Shown here: one piece after another, positions 29,676 through 41,228 of the stretch
Layout: each line of letters opens with the position of its first letter
Position numbering within the stretch: the first letter of the stretch is position 1
Program-made: the position numbers and the translations under genes
Notes under the pieces: generated by a model
Databases searched by the model: none
The model's input: only the letters and a program-made list of their open reading frames with translations
What the model was told of the DNA's origin: nothing
NCBI RefSeq assembly: GCF_001514065.1
Contig: NZ_KQ948432.1
Location: 327,632 to 391,631, forward strand
Direction: 5' to 3'
DNA from: Streptomyces antibioticus
GTDB taxonomy: Bacteria; Actinomycetota; Actinomycetes; Streptomycetales; Streptomycetaceae
Length of the DNA: 64,000 bases

Positions 29676-30266
29676 TCAGGCGCGGAACGGGAAGGCGTAC
29701 GTGTGCACCGCGACGTTCTCGCGGCCTTCGGTGTCGCCGGCGGCCTCGGCGGCCCGGCCCAGCTCGTCGTACTTGTGCAGGAGCGCGAGCATCTCCTTGT
29801 TCAGCTCGGCCAGTTCGTCCGCGGTGAGGCGGAGCGCCGACTCGGAGGACTCGGCCCTGCGGTTCCACGCCTCGCCCCAGTGCGCGCGTTCGTCGAGCCA
29901 GCGCCGGTACATGTCCATGCGCTGCTCGGCGAAGAGCCTGCTGGCCGCCGTGTGCGCCGCCGCCTCCTCGGGGGCGGCACTGAAGTCCTCGTGGTGGATG
30001 CTGACGCCGTCCGAGGCGAGCTGCCACCACCGCTCCCTGCCGTCCGCGCTCTGCGGCTCGGCCTCCTCGATGAGCCCGAACTCGGCGAGTTTGCGCAGGT
30101 GGTAGCTGACCAGCGAGACCGCCTCGTCGACCTGCTCGGCGAGCTGTGAGGCGGTGGCGACCCGCATCAGCGTGAGGTTCCGGCAGAGCCTCATCCGCAG
30201 CGGGTGGGCGAGCGCCTTGAGCGTCCCCACGTCCGTGATCCGCCGGTCCCGCTCTTTTCCTGTCAT
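29676..30266 (-). CDS. ArsR-type winged-helix transcriptional regulator
   Basis: 196 residues. The N-terminal winged helix includes LKALAHPLRMRLCRNL (helix 2 region) and the recognition segment EAVSLVSYHLRKLAEFGLIEEAE, typical of ArsR/YkgM-like metal- or drug-responsive repressors. The C-terminal half is a helical domain rich in Glu, Ala and Trp that probably senses a ligand. The ATG at 30266 has a GGTGGGGG ribosome site. Its promoter region holds a large nested dyad, so it probably represses itself and the MFS gene 13 bases downstream. Confidence 0.85.
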   Translation of the reverse strand: MTGKERDRRITDVGTLKALAHPLRMRLCRNLTLMRVATASQLAEQVDEAVSLVSYHLRKLAEFGLIEEAEPQSADGRERWWQLASDGVSIHHEDFSAAPEEAAAHTAASRLFAEQRMDMYRRWLDERAHWGEAWNRRAESSESALRLTADELAELNKEMLALLHKYDELGRAAEAAGDTEGRENVAVHTYAFPFRA

Positions 30267-30278
30267 GCCCCCACCGTA

Positions 30279-30330
30279 GATACGAAAGAAATCTTGCGCA
30301 ATAGATTTTGCGCAACTTCTCTTTCGTATC
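30279..30330 (-). promoter_or_regulatory. 52-bp nested dyad operator of the ArsR-MFS operon
   Basis: Outer arms GATACGAAAGA (30279-30289) and TCTTTCGTATC (30320-30330) are perfect inverted repeats. Inside, two copies of the palindrome TTGCGCAA (30294-30301 and 30308-30315) are placed symmetrically about the same centre, 14 bp apart. It lies 12 bases before the regulator start. This is the arrangement expected for two repressor dimers on one face of the helix. Confidence 0.7.
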
Positions 30331-30341
30331 TGCCCATGAGC

Positions 30342-30374
30342 GAGCCCCGGCCACCTCACCGGCGACCGGGGCTC
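30342..30374 (-). terminator. hairpin after hisF
   Basis: Arms GAGCCCCGG and CCGGGGCTC pair around a 15-base loop, 27 bases past the hisF stop, ending the his operon. Confidence 0.7.
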
Positions 30375-30401
30375 AGCTCAGCAGCGCGTCTCGGCAGCGC
30401 G

Positions 30402-31157
30402 TCACCGCACCGGGTGCCCGGCCCCCCGCAGCGCGTCCTTCACCTCGCCGATCCGCAGATCGCCGAAGTGGAACACGGACGCCGCCAGCACCGCGTCCGC
30501 CCCCGCCCCGATCGCCGGGGCGAAGTCGCCGAGCTTGCCGGCGCCGCCGGACGCGATCACCGGAACCGTCACGTGCTTGCGGACGGCGGCGATCATCTCC
30601 AGGTCGTAGCCGTCCTTGGTGCCGTCCGCGTCCATGGAGTTGAGCAGGATCTCCCCCGCCCCCAGCTCGGCGGCCCGGTGCGCCCACTCGACGGCGTCGA
30701 TGCCGGTGCCCTTGCGGCCGCCGTGGGTGGTGACCTCGAAGGAGCCCTCAGGAGTCCTGCGGGCGTCCACCGACAGCACCAGCACCTGCCGCCCGAACCG
30801 CTCGGCGATCTCGCGGATCAGGTCGGGACGGGCGATGGCCGCCGTGTTGACGCCCACCTTGTCCGCACCGGCCCGCAGCAGCTTGTCCACGTCCTCGGCG
30901 GTCCGCACCCCGCCGCCGACGGTGAGCGGGATGAAGACCTGCTCGGCCGTGCGGCGCACCACGTCGTACGTGGTCTCGCGGTTGCCGGACGACGCGGTGA
31001 TGTCCAGGAACGTCAGCTCGTCGGCGCCCTCGGCGTCGTACACCTTGGCCATCTCGACCGGGTCGCCCGCGTCGCGCAGGTTCTGGAAGTTGACGCCCTT
31101 GACGACCCGGCCGTTGTCCACGTCCAGGCAGGGAATGACTCGGACCGCCAGGGTCAT
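30402..31157 (-). CDS. hisF: imidazole glycerol phosphate synthase cyclase subunit
   Basis: Takes ammonia from HisH and converts PRFAR to imidazole glycerol phosphate plus AICAR. A 251-residue barrel. Catalytic Asp in [16 protein letters not shown] and the second in LVLSVDARR are present, as are phosphate loops TVGGGVR and ASGGAG. The ATG overlaps the RidA-family stop as ATGA. Last gene of the his operon. Confidence 0.97.
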   Translation of the reverse strand: MTLAVRVIPCLDVDNGRVVKGVNFQNLRDAGDPVEMAKVYDAEGADELTFLDITASSGNRETTYDVVRRTAEQVFIPLTVGGGVRTAEDVDKLLRAGADKVGVNTAAIARPDLIREIAERFGRQVLVLSVDARRTPEGSFEVTTHGGRKGTGIDAVEWAHRAAELGAGEILLNSMDADGTKDGYDLEMIAAVRKHVTVPVIASGGAGKLGDFAPAIGAGADAVLAASVFHFGDLRIGEVKDALRGAGHPVR

Positions 31158-31555
31158 GAGTTCACGGCTCCTCTGAATGCCTCTACTTCGACTTCGACGA
31201 GGATGCGCGGGTCGACGAAGCCCTCCACGACGAGGAGGGTCGAGACCGGACGCACCGCGTCGAAGAACTCCTTGTGCGCGCGGCCCACGTCGTCCACGTC
31301 CCGCGCATGGGTCAGATACAGCCGCGTACGGATCACGGACCCGGCGTCGAGGCCGAACTCGCCGAGCGCCTCGATCGCCGTACCTAAGGCGATCCTGGCC
31401 TGCTCGTACGGGTCGCCCTCGCCGTACAGCACCGACCCCTTGAAGGACGTCGTGCCCCCGACCAGCACCCGGTCGCCCACCGCGACGGCGCGTGCGAAAC
31501 CGAAGGACTCTTCCCAGGGACTTCCGCTCTGCACACGCCGTACGGCATCACTCAT
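31154..31555 (-). CDS. RidA/YjgF family protein inside the his operon
   Basis: 133 residues of the RidA family, small trimeric proteins that deaminate reactive enamine/imine intermediates of PLP enzymes. It shows [10 protein letters not shown], the conserved [19 protein letters not shown] region with the Arg used by active members, and the C-terminal [10 protein letters not shown]. It lies between priA and hisF with overlap at its end, so it is made with the his enzymes; HisC or other PLP enzymes may be the source of its substrate, which is inference. Confidence 0.88.
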   Translation of the reverse strand: MSDAVRRVQSGSPWEESFGFARAVAVGDRVLVGGTTSFKGSVLYGEGDPYEQARIALGTAIEALGEFGLDAGSVIRTRLYLTHARDVDDVGRAHKEFFDAVRPVSTLLVVEGFVDPRILVEVEVEAFRGAVNS

Positions 31556-31571
31556 GACACTGTGTCCGATT

Positions 31572-32297
31572 TCAAGACGTAGCCTCCAGGGCCTCTTCCA
31601 GCGTGAACGCCTTCGCGTACAGGGCCTTCCCGACGATGGAGCCCTCGACACCGAGGGGTACCAGCTCGGCGATGGCGCGCAGGTCGTCCAGCGACGACAC
31701 GCCGCCGGAGGCCACGACCGGCCGGTCCGTCGCCGCGCAGACGTTGCGCAGCAGCTCCAGGTTGGGGCCCTGGAGCGTGCCGTCCTTGGCGATGTCGGTG
31801 ACGACGTACCGGGCGCAGCCCTCCTTGTCGAGGCGCTCCAGCGCCTCGTAGAGGTCGCCGCCCTCGCTGGTCCAGCCGCGGCCCTTGAGGGTCGTACCGC
31901 GTACGTCGAGGCCGACCGCGATCTTGTCGCCGTGCTCGGCGATGACCTTGGCGACCCACTCCGGGCTCTCCAGGGCGGCGGTGCCGAGGTTGACGCGGGT
32001 GCAGCCGGTGGCGAGCGCGGCGGCCAGGGAGGCGTCGTCGCGGATGCCGCCGGACAGCTCGACCTTGATGTCCATGGCCTCGGTGACCTGGCGGACCAGG
32101 TCCCGGTTGTCGCCGGTGCCGAAGGCGGCGTCCAGGTCGACCAGGTGCAGCCACTCGGCGCCCGCCGCCTGCCAGGCGAGGGCGGCCTCAAGGGGGGAGC
32201 CGTACGAGGTCTCCGTACCGGACTCGCCGTGCACGAGGCGGACGGCCTGGCCGTCCCGGACGTCGACCGCGGGGAGAAGCTCAAGCTTGGGAGCCAT
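31572..32297 (-). CDS. priA: bifunctional isomerase PriA (HisA/TrpF)
   Basis: A 241-residue HisA-family barrel. In Streptomyces and relatives this single enzyme isomerises both ProFAR (histidine) and PRA (tryptophan), and trpF is absent. Catalytic Asp residues are in [15 protein letters not shown] and [10 protein letters not shown], with phosphate loops SGGIRDD and SGGVSSL. No trpF is seen among the trp genes of this window, in line with PriA doing that job. The start overlaps the hisH stop by one base (TGATG). Confidence 0.95.
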   Translation of the reverse strand: MAPKLELLPAVDVRDGQAVRLVHGESGTETSYGSPLEAALAWQAAGAEWLHLVDLDAAFGTGDNRDLVRQVTEAMDIKVELSGGIRDDASLAAALATGCTRVNLGTAALESPEWVAKVIAEHGDKIAVGLDVRGTTLKGRGWTSEGGDLYEALERLDKEGCARYVVTDIAKDGTLQGPNLELLRNVCAATDRPVVASGGVSSLDDLRAIAELVPLGVEGSIVGKALYAKAFTLEEALEATS

Positions 32298-32941
32298 CAG
32301 AGGGTTCCGATCCAGTTGTTCAGCAGCTGCGCTCCGGCGTCGCCGGACTTCTCGGGGTGGAACTGCGTGGCCCACAGGGCGCCGTTCTCCACGGCGGCCA
32401 CGAACGGCTTGCCGTGCGTCGACCAGGTGACCAGGGGGGCCTTGATCGCCGGGTTCGTGGTCTCCAGGGTCCAGTCGTGGACGGCGTAGGAGTGCACGAA
32501 GTAGAAGCGGGCGTCCGCGTCCAGGCCCGCGAACAGCTCGGAGCCGGACGGCGCGTCCACGGTGTTCCAGCCCATGTGGGGCACGATGTCGGCCTGCAAC
32601 GGCTCGACCGAGCCGGGCCACTCGTCGAGGCCCTCGGTCTCCACGCCGTGCTCGATGCCGCGCGCGAAGAGGATCTGCATGCCGACGCAGATGCCCATGA
32701 CCGGGCGTCCGCCGGACAGCCGGCGGTCGATGATCCAGTCGCCGCGCGCGTCGCGCAGGCCCTTCATGCAGGCGGCGAAGGCGCCGACGCCCGGCACCAG
32801 CAGCCCGTCGGCGTTCATCGCCTTGTCGAAGTCACGCGTTATCTCGACGTCGGCCCCGGTGCGCGCGAGAGCACGCTCGGCCGACCTCACGTTGCCGAAG
32901 CCGTAGTCGAAGACCACGACCTTCTTCGAGGATGCGCTCAA
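32297..32941 (-). CDS. hisH: imidazole glycerol phosphate synthase glutaminase subunit
   Basis: A class I glutamine amidotransferase that feeds ammonia to HisF. Nucleophile Cys is in GICVGMQ; the His-Glu pair is in QFHPEKSG. The start is set at TTG 32941 (214 residues): it overlaps the upstream stop as TTGA and has GGAGG seven bases before it. A GTG two codons earlier is too close to that site. Confidence 0.95.
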   Translation of the reverse strand: MSASSKKVVVFDYGFGNVRSAERALARTGADVEITRDFDKAMNADGLLVPGVGAFAACMKGLRDARGDWIIDRRLSGGRPVMGICVGMQILFARGIEHGVETEGLDEWPGSVEPLQADIVPHMGWNTVDAPSGSELFAGLDADARFYFVHSYAVHDWTLETTNPAIKAPLVTWSTHGKPFVAAVENGALWATQFHPEKSGDAGAQLLNNWIGTL

Positions 32942-33098
32942 CTCCACACCTCCAGCCTCATGACGCCCGCGACGAGACACAACGCGGCGCTGACGGAGAG
33001 CAGCACGACGAGCTGCTTCGGCATCCCCTGCTTGACGAAGGAGATGATCCCGCCGACCAGGAAGAGGCCGAGGACGATCAGGACGGTGGACAGCCCGT

Positions 33099-33102
<4 letters not shown>
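32938..33102 (-). CDS. 54-residue membrane protein embedded in the his operon
   Basis: A small protein starting [18 protein letters not shown], with two hydrophobic segments (about 5-20 and 30-48) separated by a short [10 protein letters not shown] loop. Its GTG overlaps the hisB stop and its TGA overlaps the hisH TTG, so it is locked into the operon by four-base overlaps on both sides. Function is unknown; no enzyme motif is present. Confidence 0.78.
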
Positions 33103-36120
<3,018 letters not shown>

Positions 36121-36264
36121 AGCCCCAATTCTCTCAGACCACGGTTCGGCGTCGTTCGGGCATTCCAGTGGCTGATACGCAACCCGGAAGATCGCCTTCA
36201 CGTCTAGCGTTCGGGGCGTCACTGAGCGGGCATCACCGGGGGTGCACATGCGATGGGAGGAGCA

Positions 36265-37824
36265 GTGACCGAGGGGGACCTGCCGGACGATCTGACGCCT
36301 GCCGAGGTCGGTATGTGGCAGGCCTTCCGCAACGGCAGCGTGTACGACCTGAGCAGCGGCGACGCGGTCGTCGACGATCCGCACGGCGGGCACCCGTGGG
36401 GCCCGGAACGGACCGTGCGGGCCCGCATCGTGTGCTGGCTGCTGCTGGACGGGCCGCCCGCGCTGGCCGGCCGGGTGTCGTCACTGAAGCTGGCCGGCGT
36501 GCAGATCAGCGGCGCGCTGGACCTGGCGGGCGGCATCGTGGTGCCGTACGTGGAGATGAAGGGCTGCCGGTTCGAGCGGGACATCCTGCTGCCGGAGGCC
36601 CGCTTCGCCACCCTGCGCCTGGTGGACTGCTCGGTGCCGCGCCTGGAGGCGGCCCGCGTCCACACCGAGGGTGATCTGCATCTGCCCCGCTGCCGGTTCC
36701 ACAACGGCGTACGGCTGACCGACGCGCACATCGGCACCGATCTGCTGCTCAACCAGGCGATCGTCTACCGGGACCGCAGCGGCCGTTCGATCGCCGCCGA
36801 CGGCATGAGCGTGGGCCAGGACTTACAGGCCGAGCTGTTGGAGTCGCACGGCGAGCTGAGCCTGCGCAGCGCCAAGATCGGTGTCTCGCTGAGCCTGCGC
36901 GGCGCGAAGCTGACCAACCCCTACACACGGCTCGCGCTCAACGCGCCCCAGCTGACCGTCGGGCGCTCGATGTACCTGACGCCGGCGGGCGTCGGCAGTG
37001 CGCTGCTGAGCGGGGCCACCCCGCCGCAGGGCACCCGCATCCAGCGGTTCACCTGCCGGGGCGGGCTGCGCCTCGACGACGGCAGGTTCGGGGACGCGGT
37101 CGACTTCGAGAAGGCCCGCTTCACCCTCACCGACGACCAGGAGGTGTCGCTGCGCCGCATCCAGACGCCCGAGCTGCGCTTCCTCGGGCAGGCACCGGCG
37201 CGCGGGCGGGTCGTGCTGTCGGGGGCACGGGTGGTGAACCTGATGGACCGCACCGACAGCTGGCCGGGCCCGGGCCGGCTGCACATGGGCGGCTTCGCCT
37301 ACGAGAACCTCGTGCCGAGGGGCCCGTTCCCGCTGGAGAAGCGGCTGGCGTGGGTGTCCGCGGCGACCGCCGAGTACAACCCGGAGCCGTACGAGCGCCT
37401 CGCGACCGTGCTGCGGGCCGGCGGCGAGGACGAGGACGCCCGCGAGGTGCTGCTCGCCAAGCAGCGCCGGCGCCGCGAGACGCTGCCGCCGGCCGCGAAG
37501 CTGTGGGGGTACGCGCAGGACTGGACGGTCGCCTACGGCTACCGGCCGGGACGGGCGCTGGTGTGGATGGCGGTGCTGTGGGCGGCGGGTTCGCTGGCCT
37601 TCGCGCACGCCGACCATCCGCCGCTCAAGGGCAGCGAGGGCCCGCACTGGAACGCCACCCTGTTCGCCCTCGACCTGCTCCTGCCGGTCATCGACCTGGG
37701 CCAGGTCGGCTTCTGGCAGCTGCGCGGCGGCTGGCAGTGGCTGGCGGCGGTGATGATCCTGCTGGGCTGGATCCTGGCGACGACGGTGGCGGCGGGGGCA
37801 ACAAGGCTGCTGAGACGCAACTGA
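36265..37824 (+). CDS. beta-helix-like membrane-anchored protein of unknown function
   Basis: 519 residues. The long N-terminal part (about 65-360) is a series of short strands with regularly spaced hydrophobic positions and small turns (patterns such as [51 protein letters not shown]), suggesting a pentapeptide/bactofilin-like right-handed beta helix. Two or three transmembrane segments follow near the C-terminus (about 430-515). Some databases call relatives membrane-associated oxidoreductases, but no cofactor motif is visible. GTG at 36265 has GGAGG four bases upstream; ATG at 36253 is an alternative. Confidence 0.7.
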   Translation: MTEGDLPDDLTPAEVGMWQAFRNGSVYDLSSGDAVVDDPHGGHPWGPERTVRARIVCWLLLDGPPALAGRVSSLKLAGVQISGALDLAGGIVVPYVEMKGCRFERDILLPEARFATLRLVDCSVPRLEAARVHTEGDLHLPRCRFHNGVRLTDAHIGTDLLLNQAIVYRDRSGRSIAADGMSVGQDLQAELLESHGELSLRSAKIGVSLSLRGAKLTNPYTRLALNAPQLTVGRSMYLTPAGVGSALLSGATPPQGTRIQRFTCRGGLRLDDGRFGDAVDFEKARFTLTDDQEVSLRRIQTPELRFLGQAPARGRVVLSGARVVNLMDRTDSWPGPGRLHMGGFAYENLVPRGPFPLEKRLAWVSAATAEYNPEPYERLATVLRAGGEDEDAREVLLAKQRRRRETLPPAAKLWGYAQDWTVAYGYRPGRALVWMAVLWAAGSLAFAHADHPPLKGSEGPHWNATLFALDLLLPVIDLGQVGFWQLRGGWQWLAAVMILLGWILATTVAAGATRLLRRN

Positions 37825-37826
37825 GG

Positions 37827-37848
37827 CCGCCGTCCGGGGACACGGCGG
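37827..37848 (+). terminator. short hairpin after the beta-helix-like gene
   Basis: Arms CCGCCGT and ACGGCGG, eight-base loop, three bases past the stop. It is followed by an unusually AT-rich stretch (about 37850-37900). Confidence 0.55.
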
Positions 37849-37957
37849 TCGAACGATTGTTGAACACTAATCATTTTTACGTGCTCTTGACCTTCGGCCG
37901 TACAACTTTCCGTACTTTGCCCGGAACCTCTGGCGCTTGTGCGACCTGCGCTTTTCA

Positions 37958-38980
37958 ATGGTCGACACCATGGCTCTGCTGCCCCCGTTCGTCCGCTCCT
38001 CCCGGACGGCCAGGACCGTCGAGCACCCGCCTGTCGCGCTGCCGGCCGACGACGAGGTGCTGCTCGACGCGCCCGACGACCGGCTCGGCCCGGCCCTCGT
38101 GGCCGCCGGGCAGGGATCGTACGAGGTGGCGGCCGCCCTGCTCGCCGGCACCCGCGCGGGCGCCGCCTGGGAACACCGCGACCGGTACGTCGTACGCCTG
38201 GCGTCCTTCGCGTGCGCGCGCCCCGAGTGGTTCCAGTCCTGGCGTACGGCCGCTCCGCGCGACCCGGACCTGCTCGTGGTCGGCGCCCAGCTCGCCGTGA
38301 CCCGCGTCTGGGGATCGCCCGCGCGGGAGGAGCTGCTGCGCGAGGTGAGCCCGCTGATCACGGCCGCCGCGCGCGGTGACGACCGCGATCCGGTGCCGTG
38401 GCGGATCGCGCTGGACCACGCGCACGGCTCGCGCGCCGGGCACAAGTACTTCGAGGAGCTGTGGGAGGCGGCGATCCGCCGCGCCCCGCACCACTACGGC
38501 TGCCATGCCGCCGCCCTGCGCTACCTCGCCGAGAGCTGGCACGGCTCGCACCGGGAGTGCTTCGACTTCGCGGAGACGGCCGCGCAGGACGCCCCGGCCG
38601 ACTCCCTCGTCCAGGCCCTGCCGACCCGGGCCGCGCTCGCCTATCTGACCGACGGCTGTGGCCCGGACGTACCCCGGGACCGGCTGGACGCGGCGGTGGA
38701 CCGGGCGATCGCGCTGTCGGCGCGGTTCCCGGCGGCGGACCCGTGGCCGGCGGAGATGCGGAACAAGCTGACGTACGTCCTCGCGCTGCTGGACCGCCGC
38801 GAGGACGCCCTGGAGCAGCTGCGCCGGATCGGCCCGTACGCCACCTCGTTCCCCTGGGAACTGGTCTCCGACGACCCGCTGGGCCGGTTCCTGGAACTGC
38901 GGGAGGAGATCCGGCTCCGATCGGCCTCCGGGCATCCACGGAGTGAGCACCGCGGACGTGCACACTCCCGCGACCATTAG
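37958..38980 (+). CDS. hypothetical helical-repeat protein
   Basis: About 340 soluble residues dominated by alanine-rich amphipathic helices with aromatic spacing (for example RAPHHYGCHAAALRYLAESWHG), resembling tetratricopeptide-type proteins. No catalytic motif recognised. The start is uncertain: ATG 37958, 37970 or 37937 are all in frame and none has a clear ribosome site. An AT-rich promoter region containing TTGACC (37886) precedes it. It stands alone between a terminator and the promoter of the LON-domain gene. Confidence 0.65.
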   Translation: MVDTMALLPPFVRSSRTARTVEHPPVALPADDEVLLDAPDDRLGPALVAAGQGSYEVAAALLAGTRAGAAWEHRDRYVVRLASFACARPEWFQSWRTAAPRDPDLLVVGAQLAVTRVWGSPAREELLREVSPLITAAARGDDRDPVPWRIALDHAHGSRAGHKYFEELWEAAIRRAPHHYGCHAAALRYLAESWHGSHRECFDFAETAAQDAPADSLVQALPTRAALAYLTDGCGPDVPRDRLDAAVDRAIALSARFPAADPWPAEMRNKLTYVLALLDRREDALEQLRRIGPYATSFPWELVSDDPLGRFLELREEIRLRSASGHPRSEHRGRAHSRDH

Positions 38981-38983
38981 GCT
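38978..38983 (+). promoter_or_regulatory. -10 hexamer TAGGCT before the LON-domain gene
   Basis: TAGGCT ends eight bases before the GTG at 38992, and no ribosome site lies between, so this looks like a leaderless start. The -35 is weak. Confidence 0.45.
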
Positions 38984-38991
38984 TTTGCGCC

Positions 38992-39732
38992 GTGACCACC
39001 GTCCGGCTCCCGCTCTTCCCCCTGAACTCGGTGCTGTTCCCGGGGTTGGTGCTCCCGTTGAACATCTTCGAGGAGCGCTATCGCGCCATGATGCGCGATC
39101 TTCTGAAGACCCCCGAGGACGAACCGCGGCGCTTCGCCGTCGTCGCCATCCGCGACGGCCACGAGGTGGCGGCGAGTGAACCGGGCATGCCCGATCCGAC
39201 GTCCGTGCCCGAACGCGGCCCGGCGGCGGGCTTCGGCACCGACCCCGTCAAGGCCTTCCACAGCACCGGCTGCATCGCGGACGCGGCGACGATCAGGGAG
39301 CGGGCCGACGGCACGTTCGAGGTCCTGGCGACCGGCACGACCCGGGTGAAGTTGCTGTCCGTGGACGCGTCGGGCCCGTATCTCGTCGCGGAACTGGAGG
39401 AGCTCCCGGAGGAGCGGGGCGAGGAGGCCGGCGCCCTGGCCGAAGGCGTCCTGAGGGCCTTCCGCGCGTATCAGAAGCGCTTGGCGGGCGCCCGCGAACG
39501 CTCCCTGGCCTCCGGCTCGGAACTCCCGGACGAGCCGGCGGTGGTCTCCTACCTCGTCGCTGCGGCCATGATGCTCGACACCCCCACCAAGCAGCGCCTG
39601 CTCCAGGCCCCCGACACGGCGTCCCGCCTCCGGGACGAGCTGAAACTCCTTCGCTCGGAGACGGCGATCATCCGTAATCTGCCGTCGTTGCCCGCGTCGG
39701 ACCTGACGCGCGGCCCGACGAGTCTGAACTGA
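38992..39732 (+). CDS. LON peptidase substrate-binding-domain protein
   Basis: 246 residues that match only the N-terminal (LAN/substrate-recognition) domain of Lon protease: RLPLFPLNSVLFPGLVLPLNIFE at the start, then the beta barrel and a helical segment, with no ATPase or Ser-Lys protease domain. Such stand-alone proteins are common in actinobacteria; the role is unknown, possibly binding hydrophobic or misfolded clients. The ybaK-type gene follows after 16 bases and is probably co-transcribed. Confidence 0.88.
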   Translation: MTTVRLPLFPLNSVLFPGLVLPLNIFEERYRAMMRDLLKTPEDEPRRFAVVAIRDGHEVAASEPGMPDPTSVPERGPAAGFGTDPVKAFHSTGCIADAATIRERADGTFEVLATGTTRVKLLSVDASGPYLVAELEELPEERGEEAGALAEGVLRAFRAYQKRLAGARERSLASGSELPDEPAVVSYLVAAAMMLDTPTKQRLLQAPDTASRLRDELKLLRSETAIIRNLPSLPASDLTRGPTSLN

Positions 39733-39748
39733 GTCCGAGGGACGACCG

Positions 39749-40255
39749 ATGGCGAAGAAGTCCAAGAAGCAGGCACAGCAGACCGGCGGCACCCCCGCCA
39801 CGGTGGCCCTGACGGCGGCAGGAGCGCAGTACACGGTCCACGCCTACGACCACGACCCCAGCCACCCCTCCTACGGCGAGGAGGCGGCCGAGGCGATGGG
39901 CGTCTCCCCCGAGCGCGTCTTCAAGACCCTCGTCGCGGACGTGGACGGCACCCTCACGGTGGCAGTGGTCCCGGTGGCGGGCCAGCTGGACCTGAAGGCC
40001 CTGGCGGCGGCGGTGAACGGCAAGCGGGCGGCGATGGCCGACCCGACCCTCGCCGAGCGCACGACGGGCTACGTCCGAGGCGGCATCTCCCCGCTGGGCC
40101 AGCGCAAGAAGCTCCCCACGGTCCTGGACGCCTCTGCCTCCGCCCACCCCACCATCTGCGTCTCGGCGGGCCGCAGGGGCCTGGAGGTCGAACTCGCCCC
40201 GCAGGACCTGGCGAACCTCACGGACGCGGTCCTGGCCCCGATCGGCCGCGCCTGA
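39749..40255 (+). CDS. ybaK: YbaK/EbsC-type aminoacyl-tRNA deacylase
   Basis: 168 residues. YbaK proteins hydrolyse mischarged Cys-tRNA(Pro). The family core shows a GVSPERVFKTLVAD segment with the catalytic Lys, GTLTVAVVPV, and the GGISPLGQRKKLPT loop. The N-terminus is Lys/Gln-rich and probably disordered. Start ATG 39749, a short distance after the LON-domain gene. Confidence 0.9.
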   Translation: MAKKSKKQAQQTGGTPATVALTAAGAQYTVHAYDHDPSHPSYGEEAAEAMGVSPERVFKTLVADVDGTLTVAVVPVAGQLDLKALAAAVNGKRAAMADPTLAERTTGYVRGGISPLGQRKKLPTVLDASASAHPTICVSAGRRGLEVELAPQDLANLTDAVLAPIGRA

Positions 40256-40296
40256 CCTCTCGACGCGGGTCCGTTCCTCGGTTAAGTACGAGGAAC

Positions 40297-40371
40297 ATGT
40301 CGAAGAAAACACGAAAGCGAAAGTGGCGCACGAAGAAGGGCCGCTCGAACCACGGCAGCCGCCCGGCGTAG
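40297..40371 (+). CDS. 24-residue basic peptide, probable ribosomal protein bL37
   Basis: Translates to MSKKTRKRKWRTKKGRSNHG followed by SRPA. The size (24 residues), Lys/Arg content (about half) and the C-terminal NHG-x-RP match the actinobacterial ribosomal protein bL37 described in mycobacterial ribosomes. AGGA lies two bases before the ATG and GAGG overlaps it; a TTAAGT hexamer sits about ten bases upstream. Codons AAA, ACA and CGA are unlike neighbouring genes. It is missed by length-limited gene finders. Confidence 0.7.
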   Translation: MSKKTRKRKWRTKKGRSNHGSRPA

Positions 40372-40389
40372 GGGGTTTTCAAGTTCTCA

Positions 40390-40456
40390 GCGGCACGTGC
40401 TCCCCGCCTGGCTGCGGGCAGTCGTGCCGCAGGGCGGCACGGGTGGGCGCAGCGGC
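40390..40456. repeat. Streptomyces dispersed repeat with GTGCCGC hairpin
   Basis: The stretch GCGGCACGTGCTCCCCGCCT, a CTGCGGGCAGTCGTGCCGCA segment and a GGCGGCACGGGTGGGCGCAG segment form a familiar dispersed Streptomyces element. It contains a perfect GTGCCGC-AGG-GCGGCAC hairpin (40424-40440) that could also terminate the bL37-like transcript. Confidence 0.65.
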
Positions 40457-40519
40457 ACCCCGCCAGCGCGGGCGAGCGAAACCCACCCCCGCCCAGCCCC
40501 ACCCCGGGCTCCTTACGAG

Positions 40520-41194
40520 CTACGCCGACGGCTTCGCCCCGTACGACCCCGGCCCCGCCCCGTACGGCGGCAGCTCAGGATCGCGCGGCCCGAACAGCCC
40601 CGTAAGTCCCAGGTGCATCAACAGCGCCCCCAACGACCACGCCAGCAACGCCCCCTTCGCCCCGAGCTTCAGCGGCGCCGAGAACGTCACCCCCTTGCCC
40701 ACGGACTTCGCATGGGCCAGCACATCCTGCGCGGGCCCGAGCCACACCCCGACCCGCCACGCCAGCAGCGACCCGAGCAGCCCCCCGACCCCGAGTGCCA
40801 CCACCAACGGCACACCCCCACGCCGCCGCAGCAGGAACACCACGACCGCGCTCACGACCCCGAACGCCAGCCCGAGCAGCGCGAACGTGCCGTCGACACC
40901 GACCGCCTGCTCCCCCTCGGTGTCCTGGACGTAGACGATCCAGCGCTTGTCGACGATGTCCCCGACCAGCGGCACGTGCGGCGCCAGCCACCACCACAGC
41001 ACCCCCAGCAACAGCCCACCGAGCGCCACCGCCACCGTGATCACGGCGGCTTCCCGCAGTTCGGTCTTCATTCCGGGGCCGTCCTGTTCGTACAGGCTTC
41101 CGGGCCCGCCGGCACCGTACGGCGGCGGCGCCTGCCGGGCCTGGTGCGGAGAGGGGTCGCTCGGCGGCGGAGGGGGAGTCAGCGGTGCGGTCAC
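40520..41194 (-). CDS. DUF2567 membrane protein
   Basis: 224 residues: a Pro-rich cytoplasmic N-terminus (about 1-43) and four transmembrane helices (about 50-70, 100-120, 128-145, 185-203), the layout of the actinobacterial DUF2567 family. Function unknown. The C-terminus repeats a Pro/Gly/Tyr motif (PPYGAGPGSYGA) like that in its N-terminus (PPYGAGGPGSLY). Start GTG 41194 is the usual VTAPLTPPPP beginning; no ribosome site is visible. Confidence 0.72.
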   Translation of the reverse strand: MTAPLTPPPPPSDPSPHQARQAPPPYGAGGPGSLYEQDGPGMKTELREAAVITVAVALGGLLLGVLWWWLAPHVPLVGDIVDKRWIVYVQDTEGEQAVGVDGTFALLGLAFGVVSAVVVFLLRRRGGVPLVVALGVGGLLGSLLAWRVGVWLGPAQDVLAHAKSVGKGVTFSAPLKLGAKGALLAWSLGALLMHLGLTGLFGPRDPELPPYGAGPGSYGAKPSA

Positions 41195-41228
41195 CCTGAC
41201 ATCGTGCCAGGCCCGTCTGTGCGGCGCG

